The position numbers and the translations under genes were made by a program. Source: JAAYUD01 sp963676865 (GTDB lineage Bacteria; Bacteroidota; Bacteroidia; Bacteroidales; Bacteroidaceae). Taken from it: a stretch of DNA of 64,000 nucleotides. Shown piece after piece: positions 41,860 through 51,478 of the stretch. The stretch is from assembly GCA_963676865.2 (NCBI GenBank), contig CAXXSS010000001.1:2232001-2296000 (forward strand), read 5' to 3'. Each line of letters begins with the position of its first letter. The first letter of the stretch is position 1. The notes under the pieces are model-generated. The model had not been told where the DNA came from, did no database searches, and saw nothing but the letters and a program-made list of their open reading frames with translations.

Positions 41860-43467
41860 TTAGAAGCTAGGGGTTTCGTATGCGTCAATACCACCGTCGC
41901 CTCCTTGAACGAATGTTTTGAAATATGGTTCATTCAATGCCGAAAATGATGAAGCACCTGTGTCACCTTCAAATACCCACTCGCATAGTAAGTTGGCAGC
42001 CGATGGATCTACATAAGATTGATTGTCAAAGTCCTTAACTTCTTTGTCACTTAAACATCTGGTCCACATACGTACATAGCGTATGGCCCCGTTCATATAA
42101 CGCCCGCCGCAAGCTCTACCGATACCGAACAGATTGTTTTCGTTGCCATTAAGGTTGGTTAAATTCATACCGCCATTGGGGAATGTGTCGCCACCGGTCT
42201 TTTGTGTCGATTGTTTTTCACCATTTATATAGATGTCAACAGTCTTGTTGGTGTAGCTGACTACGAAAACGAAACGGTACCATTTATTATTACTTAATTC
42301 TGTAGGAACCCAAACAATAGGGTGATCTCCGATACTCATGGATATGTATTTGTTATTGGTATTGAAAGGTGCTCTTGCCAATATTTGTCCTTCTATTCCC
42401 ATCAGTGTAGAACCACTGTTGCCGGCATTGTAACGAGCGTTTATTTCCCATGTGAATTCTGGAATTTTGCTCCAATTGTCTACTTTATCGGGATAGGAAG
42501 TTGCATAAGATTTGAAATCGATACTCAACCACTTGTCTGAAGGCAATTGAGCTCCGACACCTGAATATGCCAATACATTTATTAAAACGGTTTTGACTTG
42601 CCCTGTCAGATTGTCTGTAACAGTAAGTGTAGTGGAACCGACTTTTTGAGCTTTGAGAGAGAAATGGGGCTTTGCTTCGGTACCTGTATTAACTACATTG
42701 ACAACGCTCTTGTCTCCAACTGTCCAAAGATAATCGGCATTACCGTTTACGATGTCAACGTCGTCATTGCCGATACCATACAAGTTGACTACTGATTTGC
42801 TAAGTGCCAGGTTGTTTAATTCAATATCAAGTACGTTTAACGCAATCTCACATGTTTTGCCTTTGGTATCGGTAATTTTAATGGTTGCTTTTCCGGCTTT
42901 CAATGCTTTAATGACCATTGATGTACGTTCCGGATCGGGCCAAAGAACATCTGTTTTTGTGTCAAAATGGGTACTTACATCGCCTGCATCGTTTATAGCC
43001 TCGACTTTCAATTCTTTGCCTGCATAGTTGAAGTTGCCTGAAAGAATCTTGACTGTTGTTTTCTCACCCGGTTTCATGTTTAGTGAGTTTTTGTCTACTG
43101 TTAAACCATAGATACCGCTATTAATTGTGATTTCTCCTCTTTGATTGTTTTCACCGGATACGATGACTGTTGTGGCGCCGCTTTTGCTTCCGATGTTTAT
43201 GGTAATGGTTTTGTCTTTTATGGTAGCCTTTGCAATATTTTCATTTTCAGATTTTACTGAAAATATACCTTCACCGCTTTTTATCTGAACTGTCTGTGAG
43301 GTTTGTCCATCCTCTTCGTAAAGAGATACGTGATCAGTACTCAATTTGATGGAGGTGTAATTTATTTCCCCATAACTGAGATCATTTTCGCTGTTGCTAC
43401 ATGAAACTAACCCCAATGAGAAACAAATCATTGGAAGTAAAGTTGTAAAATACTTTAATATTTTCAT
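41860..43467 (-). CDS. Lipoprotein with Ig-like repeats and a LamG/concanavalin-like domain
   Basis: A 535-residue lipoprotein (lipobox LVSC, Cys23). Three BIG2-like Ig domains can be followed at about residues 45-120, 120-210 and 215-300, each with a Ser/Asn-rich turn and a strand such as KAGKATIKITD or VGSTTLTVTD. Residues about 310-515 form a concanavalin A/LamG-like fold (KWYRFVFVVSYTNKTVDIYINGEKQ and GAIRYVRMWTRCLSDKEV). Such proteins bind glycans at the cell surface. It lies on the minus strand, divergent from the SusE-SusCD operon with a 418-bp gap, and is probably a co-regulated binding protein. Ligand unknown. Confidence 0.72.
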   Translation of the reverse strand: MKILKYFTTLLPMICFSLGLVSCSNSENDLSYGEINYTSIKLSTDHVSLYEEDGQTSQTVQIKSGEGIFSVKSENENIAKATIKDKTITINIGSKSGATTVIVSGENNQRGEITINSGIYGLTVDKNSLNMKPGEKTTVKILSGNFNYAGKELKVEAINDAGDVSTHFDTKTDVLWPDPERTSMVIKALKAGKATIKITDTKGKTCEIALNVLDIELNNLALSKSVVNLYGIGNDDVDIVNGNADYLWTVGDKSVVNVVNTGTEAKPHFSLKAQKVGSTTLTVTDNLTGQVKTVLINVLAYSGVGAQLPSDKWLSIDFKSYATSYPDKVDNWSKIPEFTWEINARYNAGNSGSTLMGIEGQILARAPFNTNNKYISMSIGDHPIVWVPTELSNNKWYRFVFVVSYTNKTVDIYINGEKQSTQKTGGDTFPNGGMNLTNLNGNENNLFGIGRACGGRYMNGAIRYVRMWTRCLSDKEVKDFDNQSYVDPSAANLLCEWVFEGDTGASSFSALNEPYFKTFVQGGDGGIDAYETPSF

Positions 43468-43746
43468 AGTTTAAAATGTAAATGATTTAAGAATTCGATG
43501 TTTTATATTGCAAAAATAGATGATGATTGATGTGTGTGATATACGATAAGGCTTTAATTCTTTTCTTTGTCAATAAAGCGTAATAAATAGGCTAGGATAT
43601 TTACTTTTATTTATTACTCCAATATTATTTTATTGTAAAGATGGCTTGTTGTGGTATTTTCTATATAAGTTTATTTTGAACTCCAAATATTGTTCTTTCG
43701 AATACAATTATTCCTCTTTTTTATTTCATTAAAGTTAATCTCTGCG

Positions 43747-43766
43747 ACAAAAAAGTAACTTTTTGT
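43747..43766. promoter_or_regulatory. Imperfect palindrome in the divergent PUL intergenic region
   Basis: ACAAAAAAGTAACTTTTTGT is an almost perfect inverted repeat 120 bp before the SusE-like gene. A related one, ACAAAAAAAG-CTAACTTTTTGT, occurs at 24226-24247. The rest of the 418-bp gap between 43468 and 43885 holds no gene that I can support. Confidence 0.35.
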
Positions 43767-43885
43767 GCTATTGGCTAAATGTTGCTATTACTTGTCATAC
43801 GCGATTATTATTCTTAACTTAAATTCGCTGTCAGTTAAAAATGTTAGCATAAAATCTTGAAATAATGTTTAATAATAAATTATCA

Positions 43886-44476
43886 ATGAAAAACAGTCTT
43901 TATTTAGTATTGTTCTCTTTGGTTTTCTTGTTTGTCTCCTGTGAACAAGAAACGATGACACGAGATTTGACTGACGCTGATCAGTTTGAGAGAATTTACA
44001 CGCCTACTCCTGTAACTTCTTTGAACTCTTGGGCCGGCTATGATCTTTTAGTTTTGTCATCAGGAAGTGAAATCTTTAGTTGGAAACCATCTGCCTTGCG
44101 CAAAGGTAGTAAGATGTTAGTAAGGTATGAAGCCCTTTTCGGTGTGGAAAATGAAACGTATATCGGGAAGTCAGATGTGGCTTTACTTTCTGTTAAAACC
44201 GCTGATGAGGAAGGAGTTGATACATTGTTGACTTTGAGCCATTCGAATATTGATAAAATTGCTTCTGCAGCAGGGATAGGCGCTGATCAAATAGGAACGC
44301 TTTCTTGGAAAGTACGGGCCTATTGCGGCATGGATTCGAGCTTAAGTACTGCTACAGGCTATTTTAAAGTTCTACGCCCGGCAGCTACGGCAGGAATTAA
44401 ATCTTTAAACCTGAATGTTCCTCTACCTTATTATATAGATAAGGAAAACAAGGTGCATTATATTACTATAAAATGA
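43886..44476 (+). CDS. SusE-like lipoprotein
   Basis: A 196-residue lipoprotein from ATG 43886 (an upstream ATG at 43865 would lengthen the signal sequence). The lipobox LFVSC (Cys21) is followed by one N-terminal SusE-type Ig-like domain: SWAGYDLLVLSSGSEIFSWKPSALRKGSKMLVRYEALFG. The remainder is beta-rich. SusE proteins bind starch or other glycans at the surface, but full members have three such domains; this one is shorter, so it is a minimal or diverged relative. First gene of the PUL transcript, 17 bp before the GH76-like gene. Confidence 0.65.
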   Translation: MKNSLYLVLFSLVFLFVSCEQETMTRDLTDADQFERIYTPTPVTSLNSWAGYDLLVLSSGSEIFSWKPSALRKGSKMLVRYEALFGVENETYIGKSDVALLSVKTADEEGVDTLLTLSHSNIDKIASAAGIGADQIGTLSWKVRAYCGMDSSLSTATGYFKVLRPAATAGIKSLNLNVPLPYYIDKENKVHYITIK

Positions 44477-44493
44477 AATAACTAATTGCGACA

Positions 44494-45822
44494 ATGAAAA
44501 ATAAACTATTATTAATTGCGTTGTCTTCTGTTTCTCTCTTTTCGTGTAGTATAAAGGATGAAACAGATATTTATCACGGCTCTTCGGATATGACAGCGAA
44601 TCTTAACCTTGATTGGAATACTGCTGCAAATAAATGTTCTAAGATTTTATCTACTGACTTTTTGCCTGATAATACTTATTTCTGTAACGAAGTATGGTGG
44701 GATATGACACAAAGTGGGGATAAGCAAGAACAATTTGTAAAGGGAAATATTTCTTTGATTGCTCAATCTCAAGCAATTGATGTGCTTATAGATGCTTATG
44801 GTCGCACCGGTACCAATGACTACCTTTCGAAGGCCGAATCAATACTTGCTTTGGTTTATGCTGCCAATGGGCAGAGCTATATGGACGCTGCTTCTTACGC
44901 CAATTCGGAGTTTATGGGCATCACATTATTGCGACTTTATACGGCAAGTAAGAATGATGCATATCTGACTGCCGCTAAAAATATATTCACTGTTATTGCA
45001 GAGGCTGCTACATCTAAACAATTGGGTGCCGATGCTTCGGAAAGTCCTGTCCCCGGTGCGATAGGTGTGCCTGTCTCGGCTTCTCAACCTGATACACGTA
45101 CGACATTATCTAATGCTACTGCCGTGATATTTGCCGAAAAGCTTTTTAACGCTACCAATGATCAGTCGTGTTTAGATTTTGCTTCGCATATCTTTTCGTT
45201 CTTGGAACAAAATTTATTCGATGGAAGTGGTCAGGCTTACGCATCGGTTAATATGGATGAATTGGGCACTACCGTACAGTCTCAAGATAAAACGTCTTAC
45301 AGTGCTAGTCAGGGACTTATGATTGGAGCGAGTCTTGCTCTTTATAATCACTCAAGCGATAAAGAAGCCAAAGCTCAGTATTTGAAATATGCCAATTTGT
45401 TCGCACAATTTCAAGTGTACGGCTCTTACTCTATCTCACGTCAGATTATATATAAGCAATTTCCCGTGTTCATGCCAGATTATGTCGGATTGCCGGGTGC
45501 TGTAGATCGCTCTTTGATGCTTTATCGCGGTATTTTTTTCCGTTATCTGAAAGATTTGATAGGAATATCGGATAATACCAGTACTAAAACTTATAGAATT
45601 TGTCTGGATAGCAATGTAGAGTCTGTTTGGCTATATGGTCAGGAAAATGAATCTTGCCTTTGGGGGACGCGTTGGTATGAAGCGCCTTATACTGGAGAAT
45701 ATGTATCGAGTACTGATGTCAGTGATCCTTATGTTTCGAAAAAGGTTGTTTCTCTTGAGGCTGAAATAGCGGGTGCTACTTTGGTTGAGATGAAGGCAGA
45801 ATTGAGTAAAAATAAGAATTAA
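44494..45822 (+). CDS. GH76-like lipoprotein, probably without catalytic Asp pair
   Basis: A 442-residue lipoprotein (lipobox LFSC, Cys18) followed by KDE at 21-23, which fits a surface-export signal. The fold is the (alpha/alpha)6 barrel of GH76 alpha-1,6-mannanases: SNATAVIFAEKLFNATND and YSASQGLMIGASLALY match the family blocks. GH76 enzymes use an Asp-Asp pair in a motif like DDMLWWALALLRAY. Here the aligned segment, from about residue 136, reads ANSEFMGITLLRLY, so both Asp are replaced. It probably binds rather than cleaves mannan. It precedes SusC by 13 bp, so it fits the surface complex. Confidence 0.65.
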   Translation: MKNKLLLIALSSVSLFSCSIKDETDIYHGSSDMTANLNLDWNTAANKCSKILSTDFLPDNTYFCNEVWWDMTQSGDKQEQFVKGNISLIAQSQAIDVLIDAYGRTGTNDYLSKAESILALVYAANGQSYMDAASYANSEFMGITLLRLYTASKNDAYLTAAKNIFTVIAEAATSKQLGADASESPVPGAIGVPVSASQPDTRTTLSNATAVIFAEKLFNATNDQSCLDFASHIFSFLEQNLFDGSGQAYASVNMDELGTTVQSQDKTSYSASQGLMIGASLALYNHSSDKEAKAQYLKYANLFAQFQVYGSYSISRQIIYKQFPVFMPDYVGLPGAVDRSLMLYRGIFFRYLKDLIGISDNTSTKTYRICLDSNVESVWLYGQENESCLWGTRWYEAPYTGEYVSSTDVSDPYVSKKVVSLEAEIAGATLVEMKAELSKNKN

Positions 45823-45835
45823 AATTGATAATATA

Positions 45836-48800
45836 ATGAAAAATATTATACGAATTGTAGGAAGGCTTAAATGTTTTGCCGTTGTTCTTGCACTCTGCTT
45901 GATTTGTGGAGCAGGTTCTGCTTTTGCTGTTGAAATAAATAATAATGTCTCACAACAGAAAAAACTGATCGTTACAGGTACGGTCATAGACCAGAATACA
46001 AAAGAGCCATTGATTGGTGTCAATGTCAAGGTTAGTGGAACCAGTATTGGCTCTATTACCGACGTGAATGGTAAATATTCTATCGCAATACCTTATAGTG
46101 AAGCGACTTTGGCTTTCTCTTATATAGGCTATGCCACAAAAGAAGTCAATGTGAAAGATAAAAAAATAGTTGATGTAGCATTAATGGAAGATTCTAAAGC
46201 GTTGGAAGAGGTTATCGTTGTCGGTTATACCAAACAACGTAAGGAAACAATGATCGGTTCAGTTTCCACTATTACCACGAAAGATCTTAAACAAAGCCCT
46301 ACTGCTAATATTAACAATGCACTGGCGGGGCGTCTGCCTGGCTTGATTGCCACTCAATTTGGTGGTGGTGAACCGGGAGTAGATAAGGCCGAAATTTATA
46401 TTCGCGGTAAATCTACTTATGGAGATCAAAGTCCTATTATTATTATAGATGGTGTAGAGCGCGATTTAAATTATATATCGGCAGAAGAGATAGAATCTTT
46501 TACGATCTTGAAAGATGCTGCTGCAACTGCCGCTTACGGTATTCGTGGTGCAAACGGTGTCATTGTTATTTCGACCAAACGTGGTTCTGCTTCAGAAAAG
46601 GCCTCTGTCAGTTTTAAAGCTGCCGTTGGTGTCAATTCTCCTGTAAGTTTTCCAGAGTATCTGGGATCGGCAGATTATGCAACTCTTTATAATGAAGCCA
46701 AACTGAATGATGCTCATCGTGATAATAGTAATATTAACGACCTTGTACTTTTCTCTGGTGATGCCATTAATAAGTTCCGTAAGGCTAAGGGAGATAACTC
46801 CGATGGGAATGGTTATAGTTATGATTATTATAATTGGTTATTCAAACCAGGAGTTCAGGAAGATTACAGTTTGTCTGTACGCGGCGGATCCAGTAAAGCA
46901 CGTTATTATGTTTTGGCTGGCTATTTCACGCAAGGTGGTAATTATAATTATGTCAGTCGTAAAAATCAAGATTTTACGCGTTATAATTTCCGCTCGAATA
47001 TTGATATAGATGTAACCAAACGCTGGTGGGTTCGGTTGGATATGGCGGCACAAATATCCGATCGTACTTCTATGGGCTCATCGGCAGGCAAGTTAATGGA
47101 GTTGGCAAGCACACGTGCTCCATATTTGCCTATTATGGTAGAAAATAACTCTGATCCGGATAATAGAGTTTATATGAATAACCATCCAGACGGACTACTT
47201 TATGGCGATGGTACTAATCGGTTGAATATTCTAGGAGAACTCATACGCCGTGGTAAAACGAATGAAAAGAATACTTATTTGAACGGAAGTTTTTCTATGG
47301 GATGGGATCTCGGTTGGCTTGTTAAGGGTCTGAAAATAGAAGGAACATTCTCTTATGATGCTTCTGAAGGAGCATGGAGACAAAATAATTTGGGCACGTA
47401 TAGTGAAGGTTATGCTACGTTTCCTATGTATTCAACCTTTTATCCTTCTGTAGGTTCTTCCGTTTATATGAATCCGGGGCACTATCTTGGAGCTTATTCA
47501 TTAGGGGATAAATATGATTTGGATCAGACGATTGGTAATTCATTCTCTCACAATGCTTCTCATGCACGTACTTATTATCAAGCCAAAATGGATTGGGCTT
47601 ATACTTTTGATAAAGTACATGAGGTATCCGCTATGTTACTTTTTAATCGTTCTCTCGAGAAGAATGATAACGCAATACCTCATGCAACAGAGGGTTTGAC
47701 CGGACGATTGAGTTACTATTATGATAAGCGATATTTGGCAGAATTTAATTTTGGCTATAATGGTTCAGAGAATTTTGCTCCCGGTCATCGTTATGGCTTT
47801 TTTCCTGCTTTATCTGTAGGTTGGGTCGTAACAAATGAGAAATTTATGAAAAATACTCAGAGTTGGTTGGATTTCTTGAAGTTAAGGGCTTCTTATGGTA
47901 TTGTTGGCTCTGATTATTGTGCAGGTCAACGATTCTTATATACAACGTATTATCAGGGTGGCGATTCTTATAATTTCGGAAGCAATCTGGGCTCTTCATA
48001 CGGTGGTATCAAAGAAGGCGGTCTACCTAATCCGAAAATTACGTGGGAAAAAGCGAAAAAGTTGAATATCGGACTTGATATTCATGTGTTGCGTGAACGG
48101 TTGGCATTGACTATCGATTTCTTTGATGAACATCGTAGTGATATTGTGACTCAATTGGTCGGCAAAAAGTTAAGTTATTCGGAGGTTGTCGGTGCTGATG
48201 CATCTTATGTGAATTGTGGAAAGGTTAACAATCATGGTGTTGATTTGGAATTGACGTGGAATGATAAAATTGGTCGAAATTTCAGATATTGGATTCGTCC
48301 GAATTTTACCTATTCGCGTAATAAAATTATTTATTCGGCAACTCTTCCTGTCGGTTATGCTTATACGCGTGAAGAAGGTCATCGTATGGGTGAGCATTAT
48401 GATTACGTATTCGACCATTTTGTACGCAATCAGACGGAGGCGGATCGTTTAAATAAAATAGGTTATCAGTCGTGGGGTACGATGATTCCCGGTGATTGTG
48501 TTTATAAAGATCTGAATCGTGACGGTATCATTGACGACAATGATGTTACTGTGGTTGGTAATCCTCAATTCCCTGAGATCCAGTTTGGTATTCCAATGGG
48601 ATTTCAATATAAGAATTTTGACTTCAGTATGTTGTGGCAGGGCTCTGCCATTTGTGATCAGCAGTTGACATCTTCTGCCATTTATCCTTTCCCTCTATAT
48701 GATAATGATCAATTTGGTAAAGTCAAAAAGATACATTTGAAACGTTGGACTTCAGAAACTGCATCTACAGCGAAGTTGCCTGCTTTGCATTTTGGTGAGG

Positions 48801-49069
48801 ATAACATTAATAAACGCGATAATAGTAGTTTGTATGTTTACAACGCTAGTTATCTCCGTCTAAAAACAATCGAAATAGGCTATCGTATTCCTCAGCGATG
48901 GTTGTCGAAATACAAGATAGAGCAAATTCGGTTCTATGCACAAGGTATGAATTTATTGACATTTGACAAAATGAAAAAGGTAGATATCGATCCCGAATCC
49001 GGTAACGGCTGGGGTGGGCAATATCCTATCTTGAAGATCTTTAATTTCGGTGTTGAATTAACTCTCTAA
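45836..49069 (+). CDS. SusC-family TonB-dependent outer-membrane transporter
   Basis: A 1077-residue importer. Order: signal peptide (to SAFA), carboxypeptidase-regulatory-like domain (VTGTVIDQNTKEPLIGVNVKV), TonB box region (ALEEVIVVGY), plug domain (LAGRLPGLIAT, GANGVIVISTKRGSA) and a 22-strand-type barrel ending in Leu rather than Phe (FGVELTL). Together with SusD it takes up oligosaccharides using TonB energy. It is 11 bp upstream of susD. Everything needed for transport is present. Confidence 0.95.
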   Translation: MKNIIRIVGRLKCFAVVLALCLICGAGSAFAVEINNNVSQQKKLIVTGTVIDQNTKEPLIGVNVKVSGTSIGSITDVNGKYSIAIPYSEATLAFSYIGYATKEVNVKDKKIVDVALMEDSKALEEVIVVGYTKQRKETMIGSVSTITTKDLKQSPTANINNALAGRLPGLIATQFGGGEPGVDKAEIYIRGKSTYGDQSPIIIIDGVERDLNYISAEEIESFTILKDAAATAAYGIRGANGVIVISTKRGSASEKASVSFKAAVGVNSPVSFPEYLGSADYATLYNEAKLNDAHRDNSNINDLVLFSGDAINKFRKAKGDNSDGNGYSYDYYNWLFKPGVQEDYSLSVRGGSSKARYYVLAGYFTQGGNYNYVSRKNQDFTRYNFRSNIDIDVTKRWWVRLDMAAQISDRTSMGSSAGKLMELASTRAPYLPIMVENNSDPDNRVYMNNHPDGLLYGDGTNRLNILGELIRRGKTNEKNTYLNGSFSMGWDLGWLVKGLKIEGTFSYDASEGAWRQNNLGTYSEGYATFPMYSTFYPSVGSSVYMNPGHYLGAYSLGDKYDLDQTIGNSFSHNASHARTYYQAKMDWAYTFDKVHEVSAMLLFNRSLEKNDNAIPHATEGLTGRLSYYYDKRYLAEFNFGYNGSENFAPGHRYGFFPALSVGWVVTNEKFMKNTQSWLDFLKLRASYGIVGSDYCAGQRFLYTTYYQGGDSYNFGSNLGSSYGGIKEGGLPNPKITWEKAKKLNIGLDIHVLRERLALTIDFFDEHRSDIVTQLVGKKLSYSEVVGADASYVNCGKVNNHGVDLELTWNDKIGRNFRYWIRPNFTYSRNKIIYSATLPVGYAYTREEGHRMGEHYDYVFDHFVRNQTEADRLNKIGYQSWGTMIPGDCVYKDLNRDGIIDDNDVTVVGNPQFPEIQFGIPMGFQYKNFDFSMLWQGSAICDQQLTSSAIYPFPLYDNDQFGKVKKIHLKRWTSETASTAKLPALHFGEDNINKRDNSSLYVYNASYLRLKTIEIGYRIPQRWLSKYKIEQIRFYAQGMNLLTFDKMKKVDIDPESGNGWGGQYPILKIFNFGVELTL

Positions 49070-49080
49070 TAATAAGAAAG

Positions 49081-51108
49081 ATGAAAACAAAATATATTAA
49101 ATTATTTATTGGCTTGTTGCTGGCTACACCTGTACTGTCTTCTTGTAATGATTCTTATTTGGACAGAGAACCTGACGATCAAGTTACGGAAGAACAGGTT
49201 TTCACTCGGTTTGATAAAGCGCAAGCGATTCTTACTCACGTTTATGGTGAGGCAATGGATATAGAAAAGCCTATTGATTACTTTTTCCATTTTGGTATGG
49301 CTGGTGCTACTGATGAATGCGAAGGTATTAACGTGGAAAATCGTATAACGGATGAATTTAATGAAGGAGACTGGAGCGAATCCAATACATTGTATAATGT
49401 ATGGCGGCAGGCTTTTTTCGCCATTCGTCAGGTGAATTTGTTTCTAAATAATGTTAAGAAGTATAATACGCCTGATGATCCTATGGAATCGGGGGCTTTG
49501 CAAAGGCGTATTGGCGAAGCGTATTTCATGCGCGCTTACATTCATTATATTTTGATGAAAGATTATGGCGAAATTCCTTATATGACCATTGTGTTTAAAG
49601 AAGGAGATCAGTCCAACTACCCACAACAATGTGTTCATGATGTTGTCGACAGTATATGTTCAGATTGTCAGCGGGCAGTGAAGTATGTCAACCCTTGGAA
49701 TAAAAATGGGGATAAAGATTTTGGACGTGTTGATCAAGGGGCTTGTTTAGGTTTGATGGCGGTAGTACGGTATATAGATGCATGTCCTCTTTGGAATGGA
49801 GCATCTGATAAATATCATTATACGGGCAAGCGTGTGTTTGAAAGCAAATATACTTATGATGCAAATCGTTGGACGAAAGCCGCTGAAGCAGCAAAAGCTG
49901 TCATCAATTTCAGTGTGCGTGGTATGAAACGTTTTTCTCTTTATCAGAACTATACGTCTCAAGATTTTCTTTGCGGATTGGATCAACAGAACTATAATAA
50001 CAGTACCGTTTACGAACGTCTTTCTCGAATGTTCTTGACGAATGAGGAAAATTGGAATCTTTATCAAAATGAAGCGGTATGGTTTGTTGATCCTACAAAA
50101 GATCAAAACTGGGTAGGCGATATGTATCCTCCAAGTCGCGATGGGCAGAGCCGTATGCAACCCGTACAGGAGCAGGTCGATGAATATGAATGCCTTGCCA
50201 AAGGGGACGATGGAAAGGTCTATGGTTATTCCATCTTCTCCGATCAAGCCAAAAAAGCTGATGACGGAACAGTGATTGATAAAAAGTTTAATCGTAATGC
50301 CGGACATAAGTATTATGATGATGCTGATCCTTATATAAATCGTGATCCACGTTTTTATCGTGATATCCTGTATATGGGCGCTCCTTTCCGTAACAAATCG
50401 GCAAATGCCACAGAATATATCAATACTGCTACCGGTACTAATAAGATAGGTGCAACCAAGGCTACTACAACAGGATATTATTTGCGTAAGTTTATTCAGG
50501 AACATTGGATCAAAGGAGGTAGTACCGCCGGATATAATGTAGCCCATCCTATTTGGCGTCTTCCAGAATTTATATACATATATGCTGAGGCTATTAACCG
50601 CACTCAAGGTCCTAATAAAGAAATTTACGATATGATCAATAATGTACGCGCACGTTCTTTTATGGCTCCTATGCCTCCTGAAGCGATGACTGATGCCTCT
50701 GTCATGCAAAATTATATTGATCGTGAATGGCGGGTGGAATTCTTCTATGAGAATAAGCGCTTTTTCCGTACACGTCTTTACTTGGAACCCATTCAGCCAC
50801 AAGAACTCGAAAAAGAATCTACGTATAACTCCATGGATGAGGAAAATGCCGCTCAGAATTTTATTTCTGCGGGTTATGGCCCTTATCCCAAGTGTCAGCG
50901 TATGATTAATGGGATGCGTCCTGTAGAAGATCAAAACGGCATTATTGTTGTTGATGGGAAGCATTATAGCATGAAACGTTTCAAAGAAGAAAATAGGGTG
51001 TTTAAGATTAATTATTTCTTATATCCTATTAATCGTGATGAGGTTCGTCGCTCACAGAATGTGTTAAAGCAGAATCCATTCTGGAATCAGGGTAATAACG
51101 GTGATTAG
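49081..51108 (+). CDS. SusD/RagB-family surface lipoprotein
   Basis: A 675-residue glycan-binding lipoprotein, longer than the typical 500-600. The lipobox is LSSC (Cys21), followed by NDSYLDREP, a hallmark of SusD proteins. The tetratricopeptide-like helical core with QRRIGEAYFMRAYIHYILMKDYGEIP and the terminal IYAEAINRTQGPNK and REWRVEFFYENKRFF blocks are clear. It caps the SusC barrel and delivers oligosaccharide. Immediately after SusC; followed by a 370-bp gap before GH38. Confidence 0.95.
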   Translation: MKTKYIKLFIGLLLATPVLSSCNDSYLDREPDDQVTEEQVFTRFDKAQAILTHVYGEAMDIEKPIDYFFHFGMAGATDECEGINVENRITDEFNEGDWSESNTLYNVWRQAFFAIRQVNLFLNNVKKYNTPDDPMESGALQRRIGEAYFMRAYIHYILMKDYGEIPYMTIVFKEGDQSNYPQQCVHDVVDSICSDCQRAVKYVNPWNKNGDKDFGRVDQGACLGLMAVVRYIDACPLWNGASDKYHYTGKRVFESKYTYDANRWTKAAEAAKAVINFSVRGMKRFSLYQNYTSQDFLCGLDQQNYNNSTVYERLSRMFLTNEENWNLYQNEAVWFVDPTKDQNWVGDMYPPSRDGQSRMQPVQEQVDEYECLAKGDDGKVYGYSIFSDQAKKADDGTVIDKKFNRNAGHKYYDDADPYINRDPRFYRDILYMGAPFRNKSANATEYINTATGTNKIGATKATTTGYYLRKFIQEHWIKGGSTAGYNVAHPIWRLPEFIYIYAEAINRTQGPNKEIYDMINNVRARSFMAPMPPEAMTDASVMQNYIDREWRVEFFYENKRFFRTRLYLEPIQPQELEKESTYNSMDEENAAQNFISAGYGPYPKCQRMINGMRPVEDQNGIIVVDGKHYSMKRFKEENRVFKINYFLYPINRDEVRRSQNVLKQNPFWNQGNNGD

Positions 51109-51478
51109 TTAGTATCACTATTTGCAAGATATTCGTAAGTGAATGAAGCTTATAATTGGAAGACTCTGTTGCCTTTGATTGAGGCTTTGTTCACTTGCGA
51201 TTTCTTTTTACAGTAAGAATGATGCCAAGAACTCATCGCCCGGCATTTGTGTCGTTTGCGTTTGTGTTTTGCAAAACGAATGCCACTCTTGTGCGATGCT
51301 TTCTTGTCACTATAATACTTCTTTGTTGATTGTTGATATAGCGAATGGATATGCTGATTTTAGTTTGTCATGACAAAATTACTATTTTGGGAAAGTGATG
51401 CTTAAAAAGAGTTGTTCTAGTTTATTAATGACAATACATCAATCAAAAGAGCTTAAATATTATATCAAATAAAATAAA
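51109..51478 (+). other. Intergenic stretch before the GH38 gene
   Basis: No gene is supported here; the short open frame at 51179-51373 has a cysteine-rich, unlikely composition. A 12-bp palindrome GTTTTGCAAAAC lies near 51274. No consensus promoter or terminator is clear, so whether GH38 is read from susCD or separately cannot be decided. Confidence 0.5.

Noticed and set aside
51179..51373. Small gene between SusD and GH38
   Set aside because: 64 residues, cysteine-rich and without family features, start codon TTG-like or weak context; looks like chance open frame.
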